Shown: positions 42,742 through 51,817, counted from the first letter of the stretch. The stretch: 64,000 bases of DNA from Ruminococcaceae bacterium AB4001 (GCA_000621765.1 JHXJ01000004.1:1-64000); one strand, 5' to 3'. Notes: generated by a model from the letters alone, not told the origin. Numbers and translations: made by a program.

Positions 42742-45105
42742 ATGTCGATCAAGTATCTTGTTTCGGGCGCTGAAGGCGCACTTGGAAAGACAGTTATAAG
42801 TATGCTTCTCCAGCGCGGAGAAAAAGTAAGGATCCTCTTGAGCGAACTTTCCGATACCAGAATGTACAGGAACAATCCCAATATTGAGATCTGTTATGGT
42901 ATTTCGACAGATAAGGATTCAATGAGAGAGTTTTTTGAACTCGATGATCCAAGATCATCCGTTCTCTTCCACACTGATGAGTATGTATCACTTTCCGATG
43001 CGACAAATCTCACGATGAGAAGAGTTAATGTCATCGGCGCTGAGAATATTGTTGATATGTGTCTCAAGCGTAAGATCGGAAAACTGGTCTACCTGAGTTC
43101 CGCATATGCTTTGAACCCGGAAGTCAAGGGTGAGGACATTACGATCCACTTCGACCGTAACAAGGTTCCTGGCGAATACGCAAAGTCAAAGGCAGAGGCT
43201 GCGGCATATGTCATGGAGAAGGTTGCGCTCAACAGACTGAACGCGGTTATGGTACTTCCTACCTTCATCATCGGCCCCGGCTATTCTGAAGACTATGAGA
43301 TCAATAAGGTCCTTAACAGTTACCTTAATAACGGAACGATCCCTCCGAAGGAAGGCGGACGCGCTTTCGTCGACGTAAGAGACGTTGCAAATGCGATGCT
43401 CACTTTGGCTGATAAGGGCGAGCCCGGTGCCGGCTATATCGTTGCAGGCGACTACAAGACCAGCGGCGAGTTCTTTAAGGACGTTAATGAGATCAGCGGC
43501 ATCGATGCGCCTGTCAAGACAGCATCAAAGCTCGTCATGAGCAAGTCACTTGCAAAGCTCGTTGATTTCTACTACAAGATTACACACAAGGAGAATCCGA
43601 GAGAAGCTTATACACTGTTCAGTGATAATCCGGACGCACGCTTCGAACCCGACAGCAACGGCATCCTTCCCGAGAACACGATCAGCTTCAAGGATTCACT
43701 TAACGATACGATCAAGGGTGCGCAGCATGGCGGTATCCAGGCTGCAGCAGCGGTTTCTCCCAAGAGCGAAAAGAAGTCTTCCGACGGACCGCAGAGCAAA
43801 TCCGAGAAGAAGTCTTCCGCTGAAGCAATGGAAGCAAGACTTAAGCAGACTCAGAATGTTGCTTCCAAGGGCAGCGCTGCATCTGCAACTCCCGTAGAAG
43901 CACCTTCCAAGCCTGCTCATACAAGACCTGCAACAGCTGCCGCAATGGCTGCTGCCGCTGCTAAGGAAGCTGCTGCAAAAGAAGAGGAAGCAAAGGAAGC
44001 AGCTGTCAAGGAAGAGGCTGAAGCTGAGAACAAGTCCATTGCTCCCATGTCTTCATTAAAGGAACCCGAACCCGAGCACAGTGAAGAAGATGAGCCCAAG
44101 CTCAACAGCGAGACAACATTCAGATTCGGCGGCACATCTTCACCTTCGAAGTTCGGTAATATCCAGTCTCAGAATTCCGCACCCGCGAAGTCGATCATTC
44201 CGCCTATGAACGGCGCGGCTTCCGCACCTGCTGCACCTGCAGCTCCCAAGGCTGAACCTGCTAAGTCGATAATTCCCAATAAGGAACCTGCTAAGACAGA
44301 AGCACCTAAGCCTGCTTCATCCGGATTCCCGAGAGCAGCTGCAACACCTTCTTCCGGTTTCCCCAGAGCTGCAGCTACACCTTCATCAGGTTTCCCGAGA
44401 GCTGCTGCTACTCCTTCTTCAGGATTCCCTAAGGCTGCATCAACACCCGCAGCTGAGAAGGCAAAGGCAGACGCAGCTAAGGCCGGTGCTTCATCCGGAT
44501 TCCCGAGAGCTGCCGCTACACCTTCTTCAGGTTTCCCTAGAGCAGCTGCAACACCTTCTTCAGCACCTGCAAATTCCGCATTTAAGCCTGCACAGTCAGA
44601 AGCTCCGAGCCCTTTCAAGGCAGCTAAGCCTGCTGAAAGCGCAGCGCCTGCTGCTCAGGCACCTGCAAACTCTGCATTCAAGCCTGCACAGTCAGAAGCT
44701 CCGAGGCCTTTCAAGGCAGCTAAGCCTGCAGAACCCGCTGCACAGGCACCTGCAAACTCTGCATTCAAGCCTGCACAGTCAGAAGCTCCGAGCCCGTTCA
44801 AGTCGGCAGAACCGAGTCCGTTTAAGGCGGCTCAGCCTGCAGCATCCGCAGCACCTGCTGCACCTGCAAACTCTGCATTCAAGCCTGCACAGTCAGAAGC
44901 TCCGAGCCCTTTCAAGTCAACAGAACCGAGTCCGTTTAAGTCGGCTCAGCCTGCTGCACCCGCAGCATCTGCTGCTCCTGTAGCAAAGGATCCTATTGAC
45001 CAGTTAGATGATCTTGAAGCAGAGATCGAAGCATTCAATCCCGGTTCAGGTCCTGTGGTTCCTCCGGGAATCTTCGCACCTCCGCCGAAGCCGGGGCAGA
45101 ACTGA
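42742..45105 (+). CDS. NAD-dependent epimerase-like protein with long disordered repeat tail
   Basis: Residues 1-330 are an extended SDR with YLVSGAEGALGKTV (nucleotide-binding loop), YLSSAYA and the catalytic YAKSK (Tyr-x3-Lys). The following 450 residues are low-complexity, rich in Ala, Pro, Lys, Ser and Glu, with no fold expected. That tail contains SSGFP[RK]AA six times and ANSAFKPAQSEAP four times. It ends in an acidic amphipathic stretch (DPIDQLDDLEAEIEAFNPG) and GPVVPPGIFAPPPKPG. No signal or membrane segment is seen, so the tail is cytoplasmic. AAGGAGA precedes the ATG. Confidence 0.8.
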   Translation: MSIKYLVSGAEGALGKTVISMLLQRGEKVRILLSELSDTRMYRNNPNIEICYGISTDKDSMREFFELDDPRSSVLFHTDEYVSLSDATNLTMRRVNVIGAENIVDMCLKRKIGKLVYLSSAYALNPEVKGEDITIHFDRNKVPGEYAKSKAEAAAYVMEKVALNRLNAVMVLPTFIIGPGYSEDYEINKVLNSYLNNGTIPPKEGGRAFVDVRDVANAMLTLADKGEPGAGYIVAGDYKTSGEFFKDVNEISGIDAPVKTASKLVMSKSLAKLVDFYYKITHKENPREAYTLFSDNPDARFEPDSNGILPENTISFKDSLNDTIKGAQHGGIQAAAAVSPKSEKKSSDGPQSKSEKKSSAEAMEARLKQTQNVASKGSAASATPVEAPSKPAHTRPATAAAMAAAAAKEAAAKEEEAKEAAVKEEAEAENKSIAPMSSLKEPEPEHSEEDEPKLNSETTFRFGGTSSPSKFGNIQSQNSAPAKSIIPPMNGAASAPAAPAAPKAEPAKSIIPNKEPAKTEAPKPASSGFPRAAATPSSGFPRAAATPSSGFPRAAATPSSGFPKAASTPAAEKAKADAAKAGASSGFPRAAATPSSGFPRAAATPSSAPANSAFKPAQSEAPSPFKAAKPAESAAPAAQAPANSAFKPAQSEAPRPFKAAKPAEPAAQAPANSAFKPAQSEAPSPFKSAEPSPFKAAQPAASAAPAAPANSAFKPAQSEAPSPFKSTEPSPFKSAQPAAPAASAAPVAKDPIDQLDDLEAEIEAFNPGSGPVVPPGIFAPPPKPGQN
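44317..44949 (+). repeat. Coding repeats in the disordered tail
   Basis: The DNA encodes two repeat families in frame: the 11-residue unit SSGFPRAAATP (six copies, one with an insertion) and the 13-residue ANSAFKPAQSEAP followed by a variable PFK linker (four copies). Third-position differences among the copies show that they have been kept under protein-level constraint rather than created by one recent expansion. Confidence 0.8.
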
Positions 45106-45108
45106 TCG

Positions 45109-45735
45109 ATGGTAATATCAGATAAGAAAATTATTCTAGCAAGCGCGTCTCCAAGGAGGCGCGAATTGCTGTCTTTGGTTACAGCAGATTTCGAGATAAG
45201 GACAGCTGACGTCGATGAACGTTCGGCTGAGATCGAGATGGAAAACAAGGGCGTTCCTGCATTAAGGGTCAGCGAGCACCTGGCTGAGTTAAAGGCAGGC
45301 GCGGTGTTCGATCTGCTTTCCGATAAGGAAAAGGAAGATTGCATCGTTATCGGTGCGGACACTTCGGTCATATTGGATGACGTCATATACGGTAAGCCTG
45401 TTGACCGTGAAGATGCCGTGAGGATGCTGTTTTCGATGTCGGGAAGAACGCATGTCGTAGCAACCGGAGTCGCTCTTTTCGCGAATGGTTCACGAAGGGT
45501 TTTCACGGAAGAAACGAGTGTCGAATTCAACCCTTTGGACGACTACCAGAAAGAACTCATATACGCTTATTGTGACAGCGGATCGCCCTACGATAAGGCC
45601 GGGGCATACGGCATCCAGGATAAGGGTGCACTTCTGATAAAACGGATCGACGGAGACTATTCAAACGTCGTCGGTTTGCCCGTCGCAAGGCTGGCACGCG
45701 AGATTGCAAACATGGTACAATATCCTTTGGAGTAA
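45109..45735 (+). CDS. maf: Maf-like nucleotide pyrophosphatase
   Basis: The 208-residue protein has the Maf signatures ILASASPRRRELL, VIGADTSVILDD and PYDKAGAYGIQDKGALLI. Such enzymes hydrolyse non-canonical or modified nucleoside triphosphates such as dTTP, UTP and their modified forms. The start lies four bases after the epimerase stop, so the two are co-transcribed. The following zinc-ribbon gene begins 25 bases later. Confidence 0.92.
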   Translation: MVISDKKIILASASPRRRELLSLVTADFEIRTADVDERSAEIEMENKGVPALRVSEHLAELKAGAVFDLLSDKEKEDCIVIGADTSVILDDVIYGKPVDREDAVRMLFSMSGRTHVVATGVALFANGSRRVFTEETSVEFNPLDDYQKELIYAYCDSGSPYDKAGAYGIQDKGALLIKRIDGDYSNVVGLPVARLAREIANMVQYPLE

Positions 45736-45760
45736 GAATAGATTAAAGGAGGAAAGACTC

Positions 45761-46159
45761 ATGTTTGGGATAGGGTTGAATAGTCTCATCAAGATTGGAT
45801 TCAGAGTAAGCGATCACATCCTGAAGCAGCAGGAGATAGAGCGCTCGAGGACTTCCGCCGAGAATGCAAGAAGACAGGCTGAAGCATCACGAGAGAAAGC
45901 TATGGAAGAAGCGGCAAGACACAAGAGGGCGCTGCTCGAAGACGAGATAGCCCGCAACAGTGTCGCTGTCGAGTGTCCTAACTGCGGTTCGACAGGTAAC
46001 CGTATAAGAAGAAATTCTACGGGATTCTGCCAGTTCTGCGGAACGGCAATTCAGATCAGCAGCAGCGGTACCGCGGTAATAGCTGACCCGATCGAAAGAG
46101 ACAGGGCTCTTGCTGCAGAAGAAATACGTCGAAAGAGCGGGGCAACGGGAAATGTCTAA
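45761..46159 (+). CDS. Coiled-coil zinc-ribbon protein
   Basis: This 132-residue protein has an Arg/Glu/Ala-rich helix (about 22-62, likely coiled coil) and a Cys4 ribbon CPNCG...CQFCG. It has no membrane segment. Function unknown. The ATG at 45761 follows AAAGGAGGAA. It overlaps the next gene by eight bases. Confidence 0.75.
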   Translation: MFGIGLNSLIKIGFRVSDHILKQQEIERSRTSAENARRQAEASREKAMEEAARHKRALLEDEIARNSVAVECPNCGSTGNRIRRNSTGFCQFCGTAIQISSSGTAVIADPIERDRALAAEEIRRKSGATGNV

Positions 46160-46742
46160 GAAGGCCAAGGGCAGCGGAAACGTCGGAAGTATAATTGCGC
46201 TAATTGGAATATATGCGCTTATCTACTTCGTATGTTCGGCAATGTTTATCGGATTATTCCATACCGGAATACTGAAGAACATGGAAGTCCTCATGTACAG
46301 GGGACTTGCGTTCATCATAGCGACAGGCGTTATCGCTGCGGTCGTAATGGGCATCGTAAGAAAGTTCTGGGGTTTCATAACCGTAAGAGACATCATAATG
46401 ATGTTCGTGATCTTTTGCTGCGTGAACACGGTTCTGTTCGTGCTCGTTCCTGTTACCGTTGAGCGTTCCGTATCGGTATTTATGTTAAGTTACATGGAGG
46501 AAAATTCAGAGCAGACTTTCACTCAGGAAAGCGTCGGCGAGATATTTACCTCAAAGTACGTAAACGATTACGGCGCATTCGAAAAGCGTTTCAACGAGCA
46601 GGTCGAGACAGGTACCATCGTCCAGAATCCTGACGGTACATACTCCATCACACCGAGAGGTGAGTTTATCGTCGAGGCGTTCAGGACTGTCGCCGAGTGG
46701 TTCGATACCGACAGGCGTCTGGTATATCCGAACGAGAACTAG
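46152..46742 (+). CDS. Small membrane protein of unknown function
   Basis: The 196-residue protein has three hydrophobic segments (about 12-35, 43-65 and 75-100) and then a soluble C-terminal part. There is no recognised motif. I chose the ATG at 46152, overlapping the upstream stop, since the longer start lies deep in the zinc-ribbon gene. Coupling suggests that the two proteins work together. Confidence 0.7.
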   Translation: MSKKAKGSGNVGSIIALIGIYALIYFVCSAMFIGLFHTGILKNMEVLMYRGLAFIIATGVIAAVVMGIVRKFWGFITVRDIIMMFVIFCCVNTVLFVLVPVTVERSVSVFMLSYMEENSEQTFTQESVGEIFTSKYVNDYGAFEKRFNEQVETGTIVQNPDGTYSITPRGEFIVEAFRTVAEWFDTDRRLVYPNEN

Positions 46743-46768
46743 CATTAGAACGATCTTGATCTTTCAGG

Positions 46769-46800
46769 GGCCGGCTTCATAAAAAGAGCCGGCCTTTTAT
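46769..46800 (+). terminator. Terminator after the maf operon
   Basis: GGCCGGCT (46769-46776) pairs with AGCCGGCC (46787-46794), followed by TTTTAT. Confidence 0.85.
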
Positions 46801-46930
46801 ATTGCTTTTGATTTTTTGTGCACTGGCATCTGATTCTGATGAATGATAAAAATATATCGAAAATCAATAAAAAATTATTGCATTTCAGAGAATGCCGTGC
46901 TACTATAACATCACATGGGGAGGTAGAAAA

Positions 46931-47737
46931 ATGAAAGACATTAACAAGATCAAACTGATTACTGTTACGGGAGCTGTTATCCTGTCACTTGGTTTTTCGG
47001 GCTGCTCAATGCTGGCAAATCTTGTCACCAGGGCACCGGACCTTCAGGCTAATTCAGAGTCAGTTAAGATGTACGAAAAGGACAGCATCGACATGATGTT
47101 AATCGACGTAGCGGGAAAGACTTATGCGCCTTACGGCATTCCCGGAAGCACTATTTCAAACGAGTCTTTAAGAGAGTGCTTAGGATACGTTGATGACGAT
47201 AAGAACACAAGGATATATTCGCTCTCTGAGGATCCTTATGACAATTATCTTCTGATAAAGAACGTAAACGGGTTCATGGATCAGCCTGTCATCTGGAGGA
47301 ATTTTTCAACATACGGGGAAGACATATTCACGCCTGATTACATTGAGTCTCTCGAATACGAGGAATGGGGAAGTTCCGGCGGTTATCCGGAGATGAAGGA
47401 ATTTAAGATCGATGTTGAATGCGATGCAGATGATATAAGGGAACTTATGAGGGATTATAAGATCAACGGCAATGACAGCGGAACAGGCGGCGTTAAGAAC
47501 ACAGATCTCTCACCGTTCGAAAAAGGGGAGATACTTAACCTTGGCGTGCCGGAGTACAGCCTGTATGAGAAGTTCGATATGGATGAACCTTTTGAGCTTG
47601 AGGTCGTGTTCGTTGTTACGACTACAAACGGCGATACGGTAGAAGTCGATGGCGGGTTTGAAGGTACGGTTAAGCTTGGTGAAGGAATTCAGATGACGAT
47701 TACAGGAAACGCGGAAGAAGGTTATACTATCAGGTGA
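46931..47737 (+). CDS. Lipoprotein of unknown function
   Basis: The signal peptide ends FSGC (Cys near 22), and the 268-residue mature protein is acidic and beta-rich. An internal GSSGGYPE loop and a C-terminal run of short strands (TTNGDTVEVDGGFEGTVKLG) are visible. There is no known domain. GGGGAGG precedes the ATG at 46931. A 52-residue membrane protein follows nine bases later. Confidence 0.75.
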   Translation: MKDINKIKLITVTGAVILSLGFSGCSMLANLVTRAPDLQANSESVKMYEKDSIDMMLIDVAGKTYAPYGIPGSTISNESLRECLGYVDDDKNTRIYSLSEDPYDNYLLIKNVNGFMDQPVIWRNFSTYGEDIFTPDYIESLEYEEWGSSGGYPEMKEFKIDVECDADDIRELMRDYKINGNDSGTGGVKNTDLSPFEKGEILNLGVPEYSLYEKFDMDEPFELEVVFVVTTTNGDTVEVDGGFEGTVKLGEGIQMTITGNAEEGYTIR

Positions 47738-47746
47738 GGTGATACT

Positions 47747-47905
47747 ATGGATGCGGCGATCTTTATTGGGGCAATACTGATAATAGGAATCATATTTGCG
47801 TTCGCGAATAAGATGTGGGTGCTCGGAGGGTTCCTGTGTTTCTTATTGCTTCTGGGGATCCTGGGGGTCGCTTATATGGGGGTTTTCATATCACAGTTTA
47901 AATAA
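47747..47905 (+). CDS. 52-residue small membrane protein
   Basis: The peptide is two hydrophobic helices (IFIGAILIIGIIFAF, then a glycine-rich LLLLGILGVAYMG stretch) joined by ANKMWVLGG. GAGGTG lies six bases before the ATG and a terminator follows immediately. The gene is therefore likely real. It is co-transcribed with the lipoprotein upstream. Function unknown. Confidence 0.7.
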   Translation: MDAAIFIGAILIIGIIFAFANKMWVLGGFLCFLLLLGILGVAYMGVFISQFK

Positions 47906-47918
47906 TCGCTTTAATGGG

Positions 47919-47949
47919 GGCTGTCGGATTTACCGGCAGCCTTCTTTTT
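47919..47949 (+). terminator. Terminator after the small membrane protein
   Basis: GGCTGTCGG (47919-47927) pairs with CCGGCAGCC (47933-47941), followed by TTCTTTTT. Confidence 0.85.
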
Positions 47950-48050
47950 CGCATGTCGAAAACGGAACATAAAAAGACGGATACTGAATATACAATTTAT
48001 ATTTGACACAATATAATTTTATCAAATACAAACGAAGGGAGACCACAGTT

Positions 48051-48593
48051 ATGTCGATCTACGATTATTCAGTACCCACACCCAAGGGAGAGGAGATCTC
48101 TCTTAAAGAATATGAAGGCAAGGTAATCCTCATTGTTAACACGGCAACCGGCTGCGGCTTTACTCCGCACTATAAGCCGATCGAGCAGATGTATGAAGAC
48201 CTCCACGACAAGGGCTTTGAAGTTATCGATGTTCCCTGCAACCAGTTCGCAGGCCAGGCTCCTGAATCAGACGAGGAGATCCATGAGTTCTGCCAGCTCA
48301 AATATAAGACCCAGTTCCCGCAGATGAAGAAGTCTGACGTAAACGGCGAGAACGCACTTCCTCTGTTTAAGTTTCTCAAGTCACAGAAGGGATTTGAAGG
48401 ATTCGGCAAGGGCCCCAAGGCATTGGCGATGAATACAATGCTCAAAAAGATCGACAAGGATTACAAGAATAATCCCGAGATCAAGTGGAACTTTACGAAG
48501 TTCGTAGTAGACAGGAGCGGCAATGTCGTTGCAAGATTCGAACCAACTGCTGACATGAAGGAAGTCAGGCAGTTCATTGAAAGTCTTATCTGA
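48051..48593 (+). CDS. Glutathione peroxidase-family thiol peroxidase
   Basis: This 180-residue protein has NTATGCGFTPH with the peroxidatic Cys35 in place of selenocysteine, and the CNQFAGQAP and WNFTKFVVDRSG family motifs. Bacterial members usually take electrons from thioredoxin rather than glutathione, and the window does hold trxB. GAAGGGAGA precedes the ATG. A TTGACA sits at 48003 but its -10 partner is weak. The OhrR-like gene follows 15 bases after the stop. Confidence 0.92.
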   Translation: MSIYDYSVPTPKGEEISLKEYEGKVILIVNTATGCGFTPHYKPIEQMYEDLHDKGFEVIDVPCNQFAGQAPESDEEIHEFCQLKYKTQFPQMKKSDVNGENALPLFKFLKSQKGFEGFGKGPKALAMNTMLKKIDKDYKNNPEIKWNFTKFVVDRSGNVVARFEPTADMKEVRQFIESLI

Positions 48594-48608
48594 CAGAGGT
48601 GAACCCGG

Positions 48609-49034
48609 ATGAAGACAGATGAATCGATGAAGCTTGATTCACAGCTTTGCTTTCCGCTCTATGCAGCATCGAGAAAGATCGTGAACCTGTATACACCGGT
48701 ATTAAAACCGCTGGGGATCACATATACCCAGTACATTATGTTCCTTGTGCTCTGGGAAAAGGACGGTATTACAGTGGGAGATCTTTGCAGGAGATTAAAG
48801 CTTGATACCGGAACCGTCACGCCGATGCTCAAGAATACAGAGAAACAGGGACTTATCAAAAGGACCAGAAGCGAAGAGGATGAGCGCGTGGTCGTCATAT
48901 CACTGACGGAAGAAGGGAAGGCTCTCTACAAGAAGGTGAGGAAGGTGCCGGAACAGATAGGCACTTGTGTGAAACTCAGTAAAGACGAAGCCATTACGTT
49001 ATATAAGATCTTATATAAGCTCATTGAAGAATGA
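48609..49034 (+). CDS. OhrR-type MarR regulator
   Basis: This 141-residue winged-helix repressor begins LDSQLCFPLYAASRKIVNLY, in which Cys14 is the conserved peroxide-sensing cysteine of OhrR. The recognition region is LKLDTGTVTPMLKNTEKQGLI. OhrR releases DNA when organic hydroperoxides oxidise this Cys. Co-transcription with the peroxidase suggests autoregulated peroxide defence. AGAGGTG precedes the ATG. Confidence 0.9.
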   Translation: MKTDESMKLDSQLCFPLYAASRKIVNLYTPVLKPLGITYTQYIMFLVLWEKDGITVGDLCRRLKLDTGTVTPMLKNTEKQGLIKRTRSEEDERVVVISLTEEGKALYKKVRKVPEQIGTCVKLSKDEAITLYKILYKLIEE

Positions 49035-49062
49035 TTGATTCCCGACCAGGATAAATAGAAAA

Positions 49063-49093
49063 CGGGGGCCGCATTGCGCGAGCCCCCGCTTTT
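49063..49093. terminator. Bidirectional terminator between ohrR and the LRR gene
   Basis: CGGGGGC (49063-49069) pairs with GCCCCCG (49082-49088). CTTTT follows on the plus strand and TTTTC on the minus strand. Confidence 0.85.
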
Positions 49094-49113
49094 GTCATTG
49101 GCCTGATTAACAG

Positions 49114-50655
49114 TTATCCAATCCACCAACCGCTTGCATCAAATTTATAAAGTTTGCCGTCGATCTTTAATGTCTCGTTCTTTGCATACCAGCCGTGATC
49201 ATCACCATACCACCACTTGCTGCCGGACTGTCTCCAAGTTGCCTTGTAAGGATATGTCCATGAGCCGTTAGCGTTGAGCCAGTATCCCTGACACCACTCG
49301 TTCTGAGCCATCTCGCCGTTGGACTTTAAGAAGTACCATACACCGTCGATCTGCTTCCAGCCGGTAACCATTGCGCCGTTGCCCTTTTCGAGGTAATACC
49401 ACTTGCCATCAATCTCTTTCCAGCCGTCCTGCATGAGATAGTTTTCAAAGTAGTACCACTTGCCGCCTATCTGCTTCCAGCCTGATTTGACGACATCACC
49501 TGACGGATTAGCATAGTACCATAATGATCCGGTAATGTGGATCCAACCGGTCTTCATTATGCCTTCATCATCGAAGAAGTAGAAATTACCGTTTTCCGAA
49601 ACGAATGTGGTACATAAATTACCACTTGAAAGGCGATAGGACCATTTGCCGTCGGAATTCTGTTCCCAACCGAGATATGTCTGATAGTACTCGTAACGGT
49701 TTGCTTCACCCTCTGCGTCGTGGTGGATCATAACATCACCGTCTGAGCAGTGAACGGTTACTTTATCAAGGTGAAGGGTCTCACCGATAACTTCTCCATC
49801 ACTGGCTAGTTCCGAGACCAATCCATACCACTGGGAACGTGTGCCTGCGAAATTGATTGTCTTGAGGGCAGAATTTTTGAATGCATTCATTCCAATGTAT
49901 TGGACGGATGCAGGAATCGAGATGCTCTTAAGCGCAACGCAGTCTCTGAATGCATTGTATTCGATCGCTGTAACGCCATCGGGAATATTAACATCATATA
50001 AGCTGGCGTTATCATAGAATGCGTCTTCAGGTATTACTTTCGTTCCCTCTTCAAAAGTTACTCTGCCAACACTGGAGTGAGAAAAATCGTAAGTAATCTT
50101 ATCGCTGTTACCGTAACATGCAGGAATAGTTACCGAATTCGGTCCCTGATAATTACCGGCATTAATATAGACATAACTAGCGCTTACATTGTAAAGCGAG
50201 ACCGTAGGGAAAGTATTTACCTTTCTGTCGGTCATATCGATTGTGACATTCTTTTCCGCATTGTTGCTGAGACTTATTTTCTTAATGTTCGGAGCGTAGT
50301 TGTTGATGTTGAGTTTCTTGCAGTTGCCGGAAACATTGATAGTCTCAAGACTGTACATTCCGGTTGAGAAATCCGAATATGTGTATGCCGGTTGAGAAGT
50401 AGTATCTCCGCCGGAGATATACATAGTAGTTATATCATTCCAAAGAGTAGACTTCCAATCCTTTGACGGGTTAGGATAGGTATGGTTCGTTTTCTTCAGG
50501 TATAAGATGCCATTATCGTTATAATTCCATGAGAAAACTGCATTGTCTTGTGATGATGTGAGTTCGCCTGAGTCGGTATCAGCCATAACAACTCCATAAG
50601 AAGAAACTGCGAGGCTTAACGCTAACAGGGACGAAAGTATTGCTTTGCTTTTCAT
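49114..50655 (-). CDS. Secreted leucine-rich-repeat protein with choline-binding-type wall repeats
   Basis: A signal peptide (MKSKAILSSLLALSLAVSSYG, cleavage near VVMA-DT) leads to a region of BspA-like LRR_5 repeats. Repeats such as VTFEEGTKVIPEDAFYDNAS and SIPASVQYIGMNAFKNS run from about 70 to 290. After that come at least six cell-wall-binding repeats of the GWK-x-I-G-G-K-W-Y-Y-F type. The protein should be anchored non-covalently to wall teichoic or choline-bearing polymers and display the LRR part. The gene is more AT-rich and more tRNA-rare-codon-rich than its neighbours, hinting at acquisition. The ATG lies just after GAGGGCAC, a weak site. Confidence 0.88.
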   Translation of the reverse strand: MKSKAILSSLLALSLAVSSYGVVMADTDSGELTSSQDNAVFSWNYNDNGILYLKKTNHTYPNPSKDWKSTLWNDITTMYISGGDTTSQPAYTYSDFSTGMYSLETINVSGNCKKLNINNYAPNIKKISLSNNAEKNVTIDMTDRKVNTFPTVSLYNVSASYVYINAGNYQGPNSVTIPACYGNSDKITYDFSHSSVGRVTFEEGTKVIPEDAFYDNASLYDVNIPDGVTAIEYNAFRDCVALKSISIPASVQYIGMNAFKNSALKTINFAGTRSQWYGLVSELASDGEVIGETLHLDKVTVHCSDGDVMIHHDAEGEANRYEYYQTYLGWEQNSDGKWSYRLSSGNLCTTFVSENGNFYFFDDEGIMKTGWIHITGSLWYYANPSGDVVKSGWKQIGGKWYYFENYLMQDGWKEIDGKWYYLEKGNGAMVTGWKQIDGVWYFLKSNGEMAQNEWCQGYWLNANGSWTYPYKATWRQSGSKWWYGDDHGWYAKNETLKIDGKLYKFDASGWWIG

Positions 50656-50764
50656 AGTGCCCTCCCATTTTTATAAGATAAGGTAATTTTACCAAGTCAG
50701 GGAAAAATGACTATCACCCAAAAGTACCATTTTTTGTAACTTTTCAAAAAGGGAGACGGGCATG

Positions 50765-50793
50765 AAAAACGGGAGCCTTTTTGGAAGCTCCCG
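50765..50793 (-). terminator. Terminator of trpS
   Basis: CGGGAGC/GCTCCCG (50770-50776 and 50787-50793), followed by TTTTT on the minus strand. Confidence 0.85.
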
Positions 50794-50827
50794 CTGATTT
50801 TCATAAGGAAATATATTAAAAGTATTA

Positions 50828-51817
50828 TTAGATCCTTCCGAATCCGACGGCCTTTCTGACGAGTTCGTACTTCTCTTTTGCGATCTCGTTTGTATAATCG
50901 CGGCCGGCATCCAGAATGTCGTTGATGATGCCGCTGTTAAGAACTTCGTTGTACTTATCCTGGAAAGGAATGACCTTCTCGACAACTGCGTCTGCAACGC
51001 CCTTCTTGAGGTCGCCGTAGCCGCCGCCTTCGAATTTCGCAACTGCATCTTCGATCGTGCAGCCTGTGAATACGGAATAGATGGTAAGAAGGTTCGATAC
51101 ACCGGGCTTCTCATCTTCGTCGAACCTGATGATGCCGTCAGAGTCAGTAACTGCAGACATGATCTTCTTTCTGATCGTCTTCTCGGGATCTGCGAGGAAG
51201 ACTGAAGCCTTCGGGTTATCTGTTGATTTGCTCATCTTCTGTGTAGGTGTCTGAAGGTCACGGATCTTAGCGCCGATCGTAGGAATGAGCGGCTCAGGGA
51301 TCTTGAAGAGCTCGCCGTAACGGTTGTTGAACCTTATTGCGAGGTTTCTTGCGAGCTCAACGTGCTGCTTCTGGTCGATTCCTGTAGGAACGTACTTGGG
51401 ATCGTAGAGCAGGATATCAGCTGCCATGAGGTCAGGATATGTTACAAGACCTTCTGTGAAAGCTTCGTGAAGAGCTGACTTTGCCTTGAACTGGTGCATT
51501 CTGGTGAGATCGCCGTGAGGTGTATGGCACTCGAATATCCAGGACAGATTTGCGTGGTAAAGGTTCTCAGACTGAATGTAGATGTGCATGTTGGGAAGGT
51601 TGGGATCTACGCCGCATGCGATGTACATTGCGATGGCGTTGATGATGTTCCTGTGAAGGGCATCAGGATCCTGGGGAACCGTAATTGCATGCATATCAGG
51701 GACGAAGAGTAATGTCTCATAATCCTTCTGATAGTTTACGACCTGCGAGATGCCGCCTGCGTAATTACCGATAGTAAGCGAACCGCTGGGCTGAAGGCCC
51801 GTAAGTAATCTGTCCAT
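50828..51817 (-). CDS. trpS: Tryptophanyl-tRNA synthetase
   Basis: The 329-residue class I synthetase begins MDRLLTGLQPSGSLTIGNYAG (HIGH variant TIGN) and has KMSKSTDNPKASVFL as its KMSKS loop. AAGSWIDECHTPHGDLTRMHQFKAK-like helix is present near 95-120 (FECHTPHGDLTRMHQ). Normal length. CGGAGGTTACTT precedes the ATG. No T-box is visible upstream. Confidence 0.95.
   Translation of the reverse strand: MDRLLTGLQPSGSLTIGNYAGGISQVVNYQKDYETLLFVPDMHAITVPQDPDALHRNIINAIAMYIACGVDPNLPNMHIYIQSENLYHANLSWIFECHTPHGDLTRMHQFKAKSALHEAFTEGLVTYPDLMAADILLYDPKYVPTGIDQKQHVELARNLAIRFNNRYGELFKIPEPLIPTIGAKIRDLQTPTQKMSKSTDNPKASVFLADPEKTIRKKIMSAVTDSDGIIRFDEDEKPGVSNLLTIYSVFTGCTIEDAVAKFEGGGYGDLKKGVADAVVEKVIPFQDKYNEVLNSGIINDILDAGRDYTNEIAKEKYELVRKAVGFGRI

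Noticed and set aside
44169-44618. 150-codon minus-strand frame rich in Ala and Gly
   Set aside because: It is the shadow of the Ala/Pro repeat tail on the plus strand. Repetitive coding DNA keeps the opposite frame open by chance.
48003-48030. PerR or Fur box before the peroxidase gene
   Set aside because: The A/T-rich stretch has only partial dyad symmetry and does not meet the consensus; the OhrR gene is a better candidate regulator.
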